A stretch of 57,519 bases of DNA. Source: SIAJ01 sp036266155 (GTDB lineage Bacteria > Planctomycetota > Planctomycetia > Gemmatales > Gemmataceae). Positions 17,901 through 26,082 of this stretch are shown here, in pieces (within the stretch, counting starts at the first letter, position 1; every line of letters starts with the position of its first letter). Under the pieces are notes generated by a model. That model searched no databases, was not told the origin of the DNA, and saw nothing but the letters and a program-made list of their open reading frames with translations. A program made the translations under genes and the position numbers. Location: contig DATANR010000324.1 in NCBI GenBank assembly GCA_036266155.1, forward strand, positions 1 to 57,519, written 5' to 3'.

Positions 17901-18800
17901 GCGAGCGCGTTCAATCACGTGATCCTGGGCGGCAATGTCTTCACGGGCACGCTCGAGGCAACGCTCCCGGTTCCCATCCAGGAACTCGGCGTCGCCGACA
18001 TGCAGGGCACGATCACCGCTCTGGCCGGCGTCAAAACTTTGGTCGCCAACACGTGGACCGGCGGAACGCTCAACGCCGGCTCCGCAAAACACCTGGAGGT
18101 TGTCGATACGGCCATGAACGGCACGTTCAATTTGCCTTTCGGCGCCACCAACGTCCAAGTTGGCAAATGGACCGGTGGGACTTTCACCGCCGGGCCGATC
18201 AAGCATTTGACGATCGATGGTTCAGCCACGAACGTCGCGTTCAACCTCGATGGCGGCGCCACGTCGTTTATCGCCGGCAGCATGACCGATTGTCAGATCA
18301 ACGCGGCCGGGCAAAACATTGCCGTCTTCAAGATCCGCGGCACGAAGACCGATCCGGTGCCCAACTTCACGCGGACAACTCTCACCGCTGGCATGGTTCG
18401 TGACCTACTTATTCAGGGCAGCGCCGACCACAGTACCTTCAATCTCAATGGCGGGGCGGGTTCGGTTATTGTCGGCAGCATGGCGGACTGCTCGGTCAAC
18501 GCCGCGGGCCAGACCATTGCGGTCTTCAAGATCCGCGGGATCGACGATAGTCTGGCTCCCTACTTCATGCGGACCAACGTGACCGCCGACGTACTCGGAA
18601 CGGTCGTGCTCAACGATGTGGACGAGGACTCCGGCTCCCCGGCGTACGGCATCACCGCCCATATCGTGGGCGGCTACTCCCGGTTCGTCAACGGCAAAGC
18701 CTTCGAGTTCACGGTCAACGGGAAGAAGACCCATCTCTTGGTCGCGCCGCCGCCCGGCGTCGCCGACCACTTGGGAAACTATTCGCTGACGATCACTTGA
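14902..18800 (+). pseudogene. Giant secreted beta-helix surface protein, first of two paralogues, split by a frameshift
   Basis: The frame from 14902 begins MKSSLRPTRPIP and carries the planctomycete export signature LEGFENRITPT. A long right-handed beta-helix follows (NNVIVGNYIGTDKTG, GEYGVRVDNGFDNSF). It runs into a stop at 16353 after unrelated residues. A second frame, open to 18800, continues as AAPGESAWVKVRVQNDSADDL and YTGPDKAHLLGQY, matching the neighbouring paralogue (EAAPGESNVVKITVENKST, YTGPDKKYLLAEY). Alignment to that paralogue puts a one-base loss near 16265. Restored, the protein would have about 1300 residues, with a CARDB-like middle and two copies of a 60-residue NLxGGAxSxIxGSMxDCxxNAAGQ repeat near the end. 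If the frameshift is a sequencing error, this is an intact adhesin- or S-layer-like protein. Confidence 0.8.
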
Positions 18801-18893
18801 GCCTGCTCAGAAATCGTCGACAATCTCTCATCGCCCGGATCAGGCCGGCGAGCGCTTTGAAGGTCTGATCCGACACACTTGAAGGGGTGTTTC

Positions 18894-21800
18894 GTGAAGT
18901 CCGCACGTTTCAACATCAATGGATTGGGCCGCCAACTAACGTCTTGGATTAGCAGGTTCACGTCACAACCCGCTTCCAGAAAGCACAGTCGATGCGCGCG
19001 CCCAATGTTGACGTGTTTCGAGGACCGGATCACGCCGGCCCACACTTACACAATCACGACCACGGGCACGTCGCGGGACTTCAGCAAGCTCACGTTCGAT
19101 GGCAACGGAAACGCATCCAACACGGACGGCTCGCCGGTCACGCTTTACGAAGCCCTGATGGCGATGCATCAGTCGGACGCGAACGGGACCGGTTACCTCT
19201 ACCCCGGTCCAAACGTGATCGAGTTCAACCTCCCGGGCACCGGAGTTCACACCTTCCCGTTCGTGGACGCCTCCGGCGAGACCCAGTCGGATGACCCGCG
19301 GTGGCAGATCCTCCAGGACAACACGACCATCGACGGCTGGTCTCAACCAGGCTCGAGCCCAAACAACGCCAACCCGGGTGACCCGATCAACGCCCAAGTG
19401 CGGATCGAGCTGCCGTTCCGGATCGGGGTCCGGTCGTCCAACAACCTGATCCGCGGCCTGTCGTTCCGCGGGGTCGACATGTGGGATAAGCTCACCCCGT
19501 GGGGCAGCAACCAGGACGCGTTGAACAACACGATCGAGGGCAACTTTCTGGGGCTCAAGGCGGACGGCAAGACGACCTGGGGGGACAGGCAGGCCGGGGT
19601 GTACATCGGCAAATACAAGTTCACCAGCGCGGACGCCCGGAATCAGTCCAACACGATTGGCGGGATCCTGCCGTCCACAGCCAACCTGATCGCCGGGCAC
19701 GCCGGAGCCAACCCGACGTTCGGGGCGGCCGACGGCGTGTTGATCACCGACGGCAGCCACAACAACCTGATCGTTGGGAATTACATCGGAACTAACAAGG
19801 ACCTTGGCAAGGCGGCCAACGCCCTGTCAGGGGTGTACGTCGACGGGACTTCCTATTCGAACACGGTCCAGGACAACATCATCTCCTTCAATGGCGATTA
19901 CGGCGTGCGGCTGGACGGCGGGCGGTTCACCACCCTGACCAGCAATCGGATGTCGGCCAACACCAAGGGGGGCATCTTCCAGGCGGCCGGAGCGAATGAC
20001 GACGTGCCGGCCCCGGCCCTGACCGGAATGACGAGTACCGACGTGTCTGGCACGCTCGCCGGAGCGTCGGCGGTCACGCCGTTCACGGTCGAGTTTTTCA
20101 CGAGCGCGAGTAAAGATCCGGCTGGGGCGGTCGAAGGTCAAAAGTCTCTGGGAACCGTCACGGTGACAACCACGCCGTTCACGGCCAGCGTCGCCGGGCT
20201 GACCGCGTTCGTGACTGCAACGGCCACGGACGTCAATGGGAACACCTCCGTGTTCTCCAATGCGCTCGGGACGGGTGGCGGTGGAGACGTCGGCATCAAG
20301 AGCGTGATCCCCAAGCTCGATTCCGAAGCAGCGCCCGGCGAGTCCAACGTTGTGAAGATCACCGTGGAGAACAAGAGCACGGACAAGCTGACGGCCAACG
20401 GCGGAACCGCGCTCGTCAAGCTCTACACGGGGCCGGACAAGAAGTACTTGCTCGCTGAGTATGACGTTCCCCTGGGAAGCAAGCTCGAGCTGAAGCCCAA
20501 GCAGAGCAAGACTTTCACCCTGAAGTTCAAGTTCCCGGACATCGGCGATCCCAACCAGATCGATCCGGGCACGTACGAGTACTACGTCGAACTCGATCCG
20601 GCGTGGAAGGGCAAGACGGGCACGAGCGCCAGCACATTCGACTTCGTCTACCAGTTCGGCACGGTCGGCGAACGCAAAAACGTGAAGGTGACGATTCGCC
20701 AACCATCTTCCGCCCCGGGCCTCAATGGCATCGCCTACGCTGCGGCTGGCGGTGAAGTCACTCTCGCGGTCAAAGGACCGGGCACCGGAACCGTGACCGT
20801 CAACGGGACAGACACCGATCTGTCTTTCGCGGGCACAACGACAGATTCGAAAGTGACGGCCAAAATTGTCGGCGGCAGCATTGGCAAGGTTCACAACATC
20901 TCCATGCTGGCCGACATCGGCATCGTCGACCTTTCCAATCTGGATGCCGACGGCGCGGTGACATCCAGTGCGGCGCTGAAGGAACTGAAGTTGCACGACT
21001 TCGGCGGCAGCGGATCGAATCTCGCGCTCACGAGCGGGTCGCTGGATCCGGCAACGCTGACATTTCATCAGGTCCACGACACGACTATCGCGTCCGATCG
21101 AGGGATCGAACAATTCACGGCTATCGACTGGATCAGTACCGGCGGGACCAACAGCCTGGTCGCCCCATACATCGATCAGCTCGACATCACTGGCACCAAG
21201 GGTGTTGGCGGTGAGTTCGCGGCGGACATCGACATTCTGACCGCGGACCCCAACGTGACCGGCCTCTCTAAGGTCTCGATTGCGGGCACGGTGCACGACA
21301 GCAACTGGGACATCGGCGGTTATGCCGCCGGCCTCCCCGCAATTGCCATCGGCCGGCTCGATGTTGGCGATTCCCACAATTGGTCGCTCAAGGCCAAGGG
21401 CGGAATCTATCAGATGACGGTTGTCGGCAATCTGGACAGCCCGTCGCTGGTTGGACCGACGCTCCAGGCGACCGTGTTCGGCTCAATCGACATTGGCGGC
21501 GATATTAACACGACCGGCATCCAGGCGACGGCCGTGGACGCGAAAACGAACATCGCGATCTCCAAGCTGCAGGCCAAGACGGTCACCAAGCTCGATACGC
21601 TCGTTGCCGACCAGGGTGGCATCAAATCCATCGTTGTCGACGGCTGGAATGCCCCCACGGGTGTGCTGACCCCATGGATGCAAAGTATCAAAACCGATAT
21701 CGGCGACTTTTCGGCCAACCTAACTCTGACCGGCACGGAACCGGGGACGACGCTCAGCCTCACCGACGTGGAGGTGAAGGGCGCACTTGATGGAACCTGG

Positions 21801-22571
21801 GATGTCTTCGCGGACGTCACTTCTATCGAAGCGAGTGACGCACCTTCGTTCTTCTTCAACGGCGGTCAGGGTGGCGCTGGGGCCGGCACGTTCCTGGAAT
21901 TGCTGCGGATTCACAACAAGTCGCTGCCAGTCCTCGGCACGGTTCGGACCGAGGCGATTGGCAAGGTCCTGATCGACGGCGACTTCAAGGGAACACTCGA
22001 ATCAACTTTGCCGATCCCGATTACCAGCATCACGCTGGGCAACATGAGCGGAACCATCCAGACCCCCGGCGCCATCGGCAAAGTCACGGTTGGCACATGG
22101 GTCAAGGGAACATCAGGCGCGGCGACGATCACCGCGGGCGAGGTCAAACATCTGCTCATTCTCGGCAAGGCGGAGAACGGGACGTTCAACCTGAACGGCG
22201 GGGCCGCGTCGTTCATCGTCGGCAGCATGACCGATTGCACGGTCAACGCGGCCGGGCAAAACATCGGCGTATTCAAGGTCCGCGGGATCAAGGGCGATCC
22301 GACGCCGTACTTCACGAACACCAACGTGACGGCGGAGATTCTTGGACTAGTCCTGCTGAACGACGTGGATGCGTCGCCCGCGCCGGTGAGTCCCTACGGA
22401 ATCACGGCGGACTTCGTGATTGCTTACAGCCGCTTCGTTGGCGGCAAGGCCGTTCAGTTCACGCAGAACGGCAAGAAGACAAATGTCTTACATTTTCCGG
22501 CCGCTGGAATCGGCGATCAGGCCGGCAAGTATTCGTTGACGATCAACGATGGCGGCAAACCGCCGGCATAG
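18894..22571 (+). CDS. Giant secreted beta-helix surface protein, second paralogue
   Basis: A 1225-aa protein in tandem with its frameshifted paralogue. The N-terminus has the planctomycete LExRxxP-type signature (CFEDRITPAH) after a basic stretch. Residues 60-380 show a parallel beta-helix (NNLIVGNYIGTNKDLG, GDYGVRLDGGRFTTLTSN). A CARDB-like Ig-fold module around 480-590 contains GESNVVKITVENKSTDKL and KTFTLKFKFPDIGDPNQIDP. The rest is a long series of beta repeats of the type IGGDINTTGIQATAVDAKT, ending in one GGAASFIVGSMTDCTVNAAGQ unit. The GTG at 18894 is preferred over a TTG 15 bases earlier because AAGGGG lies 7-8 bases before it and MKSxR matches the paralogue's start. It is probably exported and cell-surface-associated. 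No catalytic residues are evident. Confidence 0.85.
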   Translation: MKSARFNINGLGRQLTSWISRFTSQPASRKHSRCARPMLTCFEDRITPAHTYTITTTGTSRDFSKLTFDGNGNASNTDGSPVTLYEALMAMHQSDANGTGYLYPGPNVIEFNLPGTGVHTFPFVDASGETQSDDPRWQILQDNTTIDGWSQPGSSPNNANPGDPINAQVRIELPFRIGVRSSNNLIRGLSFRGVDMWDKLTPWGSNQDALNNTIEGNFLGLKADGKTTWGDRQAGVYIGKYKFTSADARNQSNTIGGILPSTANLIAGHAGANPTFGAADGVLITDGSHNNLIVGNYIGTNKDLGKAANALSGVYVDGTSYSNTVQDNIISFNGDYGVRLDGGRFTTLTSNRMSANTKGGIFQAAGANDDVPAPALTGMTSTDVSGTLAGASAVTPFTVEFFTSASKDPAGAVEGQKSLGTVTVTTTPFTASVAGLTAFVTATATDVNGNTSVFSNALGTGGGGDVGIKSVIPKLDSEAAPGESNVVKITVENKSTDKLTANGGTALVKLYTGPDKKYLLAEYDVPLGSKLELKPKQSKTFTLKFKFPDIGDPNQIDPGTYEYYVELDPAWKGKTGTSASTFDFVYQFGTVGERKNVKVTIRQPSSAPGLNGIAYAAAGGEVTLAVKGPGTGTVTVNGTDTDLSFAGTTTDSKVTAKIVGGSIGKVHNISMLADIGIVDLSNLDADGAVTSSAALKELKLHDFGGSGSNLALTSGSLDPATLTFHQVHDTTIASDRGIEQFTAIDWISTGGTNSLVAPYIDQLDITGTKGVGGEFAADIDILTADPNVTGLSKVSIAGTVHDSNWDIGGYAAGLPAIAIGRLDVGDSHNWSLKAKGGIYQMTVVGNLDSPSLVGPTLQATVFGSIDIGGDINTTGIQATAVDAKTNIAISKLQAKTVTKLDTLVADQGGIKSIVVDGWNAPTGVLTPWMQSIKTDIGDFSANLTLTGTEPGTTLSLTDVEVKGALDGTWDVFADVTSIEASDAPSFFFNGGQGGAGAGTFLELLRIHNKSLPVLGTVRTEAIGKVLIDGDFKGTLESTLPIPITSITLGNMSGTIQTPGAIGKVTVGTWVKGTSGAATITAGEVKHLLILGKAENGTFNLNGGAASFIVGSMTDCTVNAAGQNIGVFKVRGIKGDPTPYFTNTNVTAEILGLVLLNDVDASPAPVSPYGITADFVIAYSRFVGGKAVQFTQNGKKTNVLHFPAAGIGDQAGKYSLTINDGGKPPA

Positions 22572-22597
22572 AACGGCGTGAAAAGACCTGACCGTAT

Positions 22598-22957
22598 TCA
22601 GTCATCGTCGTCCAGCACCTCGTATCCCGGATCACGCTGGCGCGCATTCTTGACGCCCTCGCTTGCCAGCTTGATCTTGCGCGCGATCTCATCGTCCGTG
22701 CTTTCGTCCGGCAGAACGAGCAGGATCGCCGATCCCATCACACCGAGACCGATCCCAATGGGTATGCCGAGCGCCGCGGGATAGCCGCGTGAGTCGGCGA
22801 GGACCGCACAGCCAAGTGCGGCGACCGCGTGTTCCAAAAAGACAAAGACGACGCCGGCGATCAACCCGCCCGTCATCAAGCAGATGATCGCAATCAAGAC
22901 GAAGAGGCCGGCGGCGGCCAGCAAACCCTGCGCAATCATGAGGCGATGTTCGAACAT
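22598..22957 (-). CDS. Small integral membrane protein
   Basis: A 119-aa protein with three hydrophobic spans (GLLAAAGLFVLIAIICLMTG, LIAGVVFVFLEHAVAALGC and AALGIPIGIGLGVMGSAILLV), followed by a charged C-terminal tail (DDEIARKIKLASEGVKNARQ...YEVLDDDD). The start has GAGG 8 bases upstream. No motif identifies a function. It stands alone, convergent with the surface-protein gene and divergent from the Rieske gene. Confidence 0.65.
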   Translation of the reverse strand: MFEHRLMIAQGLLAAAGLFVLIAIICLMTGGLIAGVVFVFLEHAVAALGCAVLADSRGYPAALGIPIGIGLGVMGSAILLVLPDESTDDEIARKIKLASEGVKNARQRDPGYEVLDDDD

Positions 22958-23032
22958 CGAGTGCCTCGCGGAATGACGGGAGCGTCACGTCTCCCCTGTG
23001 CACACGCCGACTTCTCTGGTATGTAACCGATC

Positions 23033-24049
23033 ATGGGCATGATCGACCACTGGCACCCGGTCGTCCGCAGTCGCGACCTGGGCCGCAAACCCGTTGCCGT
23101 CCGCGTCGCCGGGAATGAGTTGGCCGTCTATCGGACTTCCAACGGCGTCGCCGCGCTCGGCGAGGAGTGTCCGCACCGCCGGATGCGCCTAAGCCTCGGC
23201 ACCGTGATCGGCGACAAGCTTCAGTGCCGCTATCACGGCTGGACTTTCACGCCCGACGGTCAGGGCGAAAGCCCCGGCACTCCAAAGTTGCACGCGTGCG
23301 CTAATGCCTTTGACACTCGCGAAGAGCATGGGGCCGTTTGGGTGAAGCCGCGGAAAATCGACGCCGTATTCCCCGTTTTCGACGTTGCCGGCTACCTTCC
23401 CATTTGTGTGCTGAAACACACGGCCGAAGCGCCGCTCGAACTCGTCACCGATAATTTCTGCGAGATCGAGCACACGCCCACAACGCACGCGATGTTCGGC
23501 TACGATCTCAAGCGTATGCACGAGGTCAACGTGCGCTTCGAGCCGACGGACACGACCGTGCGCATCATTAACACCGGCCCATCGAAGCGCCTCGGCATGG
23601 TGTTGCGCACCTTGGTCGGTGTTCGCCGCGGCTTTCTGTTTTACGATGACTGGACGACGCACTTCTCGCCGGTCTATTCGATCTACGATCACTGGTGGGC
23701 CGATCCCAACGATGTGCAACAATGCATGGTCCGCTGGCGGCTGTATATCTTCTTCACGCCATTCGATGAGAAGCGAACTGAGTTGATGACATTCGCCTTC
23801 GCCAAATCGCGCTGGCCCGGCCCCGCCGGCGGCCTGCGTTTGTTTCGCTGGTTGATGCGCAAACACTTGGATCGTGAGATCAAGCTGGATCTGAATATTC
23901 TGAAGGGGCTGGCGAGTCAGGAGACGAGCATTGAAGGAATGAAGCTCAGTCGGTTCGATCGGGTTCTGGGGCTGAATCGGGAACGAATTGATCGAGTCTA
24001 CCGCGGACAATGCTCGCGGTCGAACCTGCCATCAAACGAAGAAGATTAG
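23033..24049 (+). CDS. Rieske non-haem iron oxygenase (alpha-subunit type)
   Basis: A 338-aa protein. The Rieske [2Fe-2S] ligands are present as C46-P-H48 (ECPHRR) and C65-x-x-H68 (CRYHGW). The mononuclear iron site follows in DNFCEIEHTPTTH, giving H147 and H152. Both halves of the catalytic machinery are therefore intact. Enzymes of this type hydroxylate or demethylate aromatic, terpenoid or methylated substrates using a separate reductase, and none is adjacent. The substrate is unknown. The gene ends inside the left inverted repeat at 24040-24077, so its last codons (EED and TAG) are supplied by that repeat. This suggests the original 3' end was altered when the element arrived. Confidence 0.85.
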   Translation: MGMIDHWHPVVRSRDLGRKPVAVRVAGNELAVYRTSNGVAALGEECPHRRMRLSLGTVIGDKLQCRYHGWTFTPDGQGESPGTPKLHACANAFDTREEHGAVWVKPRKIDAVFPVFDVAGYLPICVLKHTAEAPLELVTDNFCEIEHTPTTHAMFGYDLKRMHEVNVRFEPTDTTVRIINTGPSKRLGMVLRTLVGVRRGFLFYDDWTTHFSPVYSIYDHWWADPNDVQQCMVRWRLYIFFTPFDEKRTELMTFAFAKSRWPGPAGGLRLFRWLMRKHLDREIKLDLNILKGLASQETSIEGMKLSRFDRVLGLNRERIDRVYRGQCSRSNLPSNEED

Positions 24050-24077
24050 GATTGAGATTGAGATTGAGATTGAGATT
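24040..24077 (+). repeat. Left inverted repeat (hexamer-based)
   Basis: AGAAGATTAGG followed by ATTGAG units; the units continue to 24086. It pairs with 24511-24548 with a single mismatch. Confidence 0.8.
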
Positions 24078-24107
24078 GAGATTGAGGGCCTGAATACGGG
24101 GGATGCG

Positions 24108-24542
24108 ATGGGGTCTTCAGCGGAAGTCTGGTTTGCTCACGAGAAACTAGAAGTTTATCGGCAGGTAATCGCGTTCATTGCTTGGCTTACCGAACTGCTG
24201 GAAGCGACCGCCCGCTTGGGTGAGGTCAAGGATCAACTGGAACGAGCCTCGAGTTCGGTCGCATTGAACATTGCTGAAGGAAACGGCAAATACTCTCCCA
24301 AGGATCGGTGCCGCTTTTTTGATACCGCGCACGGATCGGCACTCGAATGCGCCGCCGGCCTTGATATCCTTGTCGCCCGCCGCAAACTCACAACCGACCA
24401 GATTCGACCCGGGAAAGAGTGTCTTCAGCAAGTCATTCGACTCCTGCTTGGCCTCATCAAACGAAATTCAACTCGCGACTACGGAAAGCCGCTACCGCCC
24501 CCAGAGTCCCAATCTCCATCTCAATCTCAATCTCAATCCTAA
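24108..24542 (+). CDS. Four-helix bundle protein (23S rRNA intervening-sequence / S23 family)
   Basis: A 144-aa protein with the typical IVP/Avd-like pattern: HEKLEVYRQVIAFI at residues 10-23, LERASSSVALNIAEGNGKYS around 45-64, RCRFFDTAHGSALECAAGL, and a fourth helix near 104-118. Family members form four-helix bundles that pentamerise. They occur inside 23S rRNA intervening sequences and, as relatives, as Avd in diversity-generating retroelements. The ATG at 24108 is chosen because the family begins just upstream of HEKLEVY; a weak GGGGGATGCG precedes it. The C-terminus SQSPSQSQSQS is encoded by the right inverted repeat and does not belong to the fold. No rRNA or reverse transcriptase is nearby, so this is a free-standing copy. 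Confidence 0.85.
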   Translation: MGSSAEVWFAHEKLEVYRQVIAFIAWLTELLEATARLGEVKDQLERASSSVALNIAEGNGKYSPKDRCRFFDTAHGSALECAAGLDILVARRKLTTDQIRPGKECLQQVIRLLLGLIKRNSTRDYGKPLPPPESQSPSQSQSQS

Positions 24543-24548
24543 TCTTCT
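24511..24548 (-). repeat. Right inverted repeat (hexamer-based)
   Basis: Reverse complement of the left arm except for one base (AGATGG instead of AGATTG). It encodes the serine/glutamine tail and the stop codon of the four-helix-bundle gene. Confidence 0.8.
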
Positions 24549-24584
24549 GCGCGGTTATTCTGGATTCCCAGCCTGGACATCGAC

Positions 24585-26048
24585 ATGAGACTTCTGATTG
24601 CCGGCCTGATGCACGAGTCGAATACCTTCGCTTCAACCCCCGCCGATCACCGTCGGTTTGCGGAGGGCTCCTTCGCCGTCGGCCCCGATGTCATCCCTAT
24701 CTGGAAGGACGCTTATCACGAATTCGGCGGCTTCATCGAGGGTGCATCGCGCTTCGGTTACGAAGCGGTTCCGTCCGTGATGGCTTGGGCCACGCCATCG
24801 GGGCCCGTGGATGATTCCGTGCTGGATGAAGTCGTCGACCGGATTGTCACCGACTTTCGTAGGGCGCCCACCGACGGCATCCTGCTCGCGTTGCATGGGG
24901 CGATGGTGACGGCAAAGCATCCGAGTGCCGATACCGAGGTGTTGCGCCGGGTCCGCGCAGAAATCGGGCCCAGTGTTCCGCTCATTGCATCGCTCGACTT
25001 TCACGCGAACTGCGATCCGCGAATGGCCGACTATGCCAATGCTCTGGTGGGTTATCAAACCTATCCGCACATCGACCAACGGCAACGCGGCCTGCTCGCA
25101 GCCAAGTTGCTGGTGCGTGCGGTTCGCGGCGAGGTCGAGCCGGTGACGCACATCGCCAAGCGGCCGATGATTGCGAACATCCTCGGCCAGGCGACCGATC
25201 GCGAGCCGATGAAGGGGCTCATGGCGGCGGCACGCGTCAAGGAGCAAGAGCCCGGCGTGTTATCCACCAGCGTCATGGGCGGCTTCTATTACGCCGATGT
25301 GCCGTCCATGGGGCCGAGCGTGATTGCCGTGGCCGACCGCGACCGTGAACTGGCGCGCACAACCGCTGAGCAACTCGCCGATCGCATGTGGGAGGTTCGC
25401 CATGAACTGTACGTGCCCTGTGCCTTACCGCACGAGGCCGTGAAGTGGGCAAAGGACGCCCCACGTGGGCCGGTTGTGCTTGTCGATCTAGGCGACAACG
25501 TTGGCGGCGGGTCGGCCGGCGACGGGACGGTCCTGCTCGCGGAGATGTTGAAGCAGGATGTTGCTTCCGGCGTGGTTGTGTTTTTTGCGCCGGAATCTGT
25601 GAAGGAGTGTCAGCGCCTCGGCACTGGTTCACGTTTCGCGGGCGACGTTGGCGGCGCCGTCGATCGCTTGCACGGCAACCCGGTCGCAGTCGCGGGGACA
25701 ATCACCGGTCTATTCCATGGGACGTGGGTTGAAGCCGAGGCCCGGCACGGCGGACGCCGGCACAACGATCAGGGACCGACGGCGGTCGTGAAGCTCGACG
25801 GCGGAATCACGCTCGTTCTGAACTCGCTGCAAACTCCGCCATTCAGCCTGGGCCAACTCACCAGTCTGAACATTGACGTGCATGCGGCGCAAATGATCGT
25901 CGTCAAGGCCGCCGTCGCCTACAAGGCGGCCTACGCACCCATCGCAGCCGAGATCATCGAAGTCGATACGCCGGGGGTCACCGCGGTGAACCCGTCGCGG
26001 TTCACCTATCGGAACATTCCACGACCGATGTTCCCGCTCGATGGCTAA
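24585..26048 (+). CDS. M81-family metallopeptidase (MlrC-like)
   Basis: A 487-aa protein of the usual length for the MlrC family, named for microcystin-degrading enzymes. The start MRLLIAGLMHESNTFA is typical, with the HESN motif at residues 10-13. The predicted metal ligands include DFHAN with H140, and YQTYPHID follows about 30 residues on. Near 300-315 VVLVDLGDNVGGGSAGDGT closes the active-site domain, and the C-terminal domain runs to PMFPLDG. Family members cleave cyclic or linear peptides in vitro; the natural substrate here is unknown. It lies right after the inverted-repeat element, has no signal peptide and is probably cytoplasmic. Confidence 0.85.
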   Translation: MRLLIAGLMHESNTFASTPADHRRFAEGSFAVGPDVIPIWKDAYHEFGGFIEGASRFGYEAVPSVMAWATPSGPVDDSVLDEVVDRIVTDFRRAPTDGILLALHGAMVTAKHPSADTEVLRRVRAEIGPSVPLIASLDFHANCDPRMADYANALVGYQTYPHIDQRQRGLLAAKLLVRAVRGEVEPVTHIAKRPMIANILGQATDREPMKGLMAAARVKEQEPGVLSTSVMGGFYYADVPSMGPSVIAVADRDRELARTTAEQLADRMWEVRHELYVPCALPHEAVKWAKDAPRGPVVLVDLGDNVGGGSAGDGTVLLAEMLKQDVASGVVVFFAPESVKECQRLGTGSRFAGDVGGAVDRLHGNPVAVAGTITGLFHGTWVEAEARHGGRRHNDQGPTAVVKLDGGITLVLNSLQTPPFSLGQLTSLNIDVHAAQMIVVKAAVAYKAAYAPIAAEIIEVDTPGVTAVNPSRFTYRNIPRPMFPLDG

Positions 26049-26082
26049 AGCGCCACTGACTTCTCATCGTGCAGGCGGTTGG

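Larger units (their letters stand above)
24040..24548 (+). mobile_element. Four-helix-bundle gene enclosed by 38-bp inverted repeats
   Basis: A 509-bp unit. Its ends, 24040-24077 and 24511-24548, are inverted copies matching at 37 of 38 positions. Each begins AGAAGATTAGG at the outer edge and continues inwards as a run of ATTGAG hexamers. The left arm has six hexamers (24051-24086); the right arm is shorter. The only gene inside is the IVP-type four-helix-bundle gene. The repeats supply the stop codons of both the upstream Rieske gene (TAG at 24047) and the internal gene (TAA at 24540). I see no target-site duplication and no transposase. An RNA copy would fold into a long stem joining its ends, as in 23S rRNA intervening sequences. 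Confidence 0.55.

Noticed and set aside
24040..24086. Short direct hexamer repeats as a possible CRISPR array
   Set aside because: The hexamers are contiguous with no spacers and form inverted ends with 24511-24548; no cas genes are present.
24108..24542. The four-helix-bundle gene as part of a diversity-generating retroelement
   Set aside because: No reverse transcriptase, template repeat or variable target gene is nearby.
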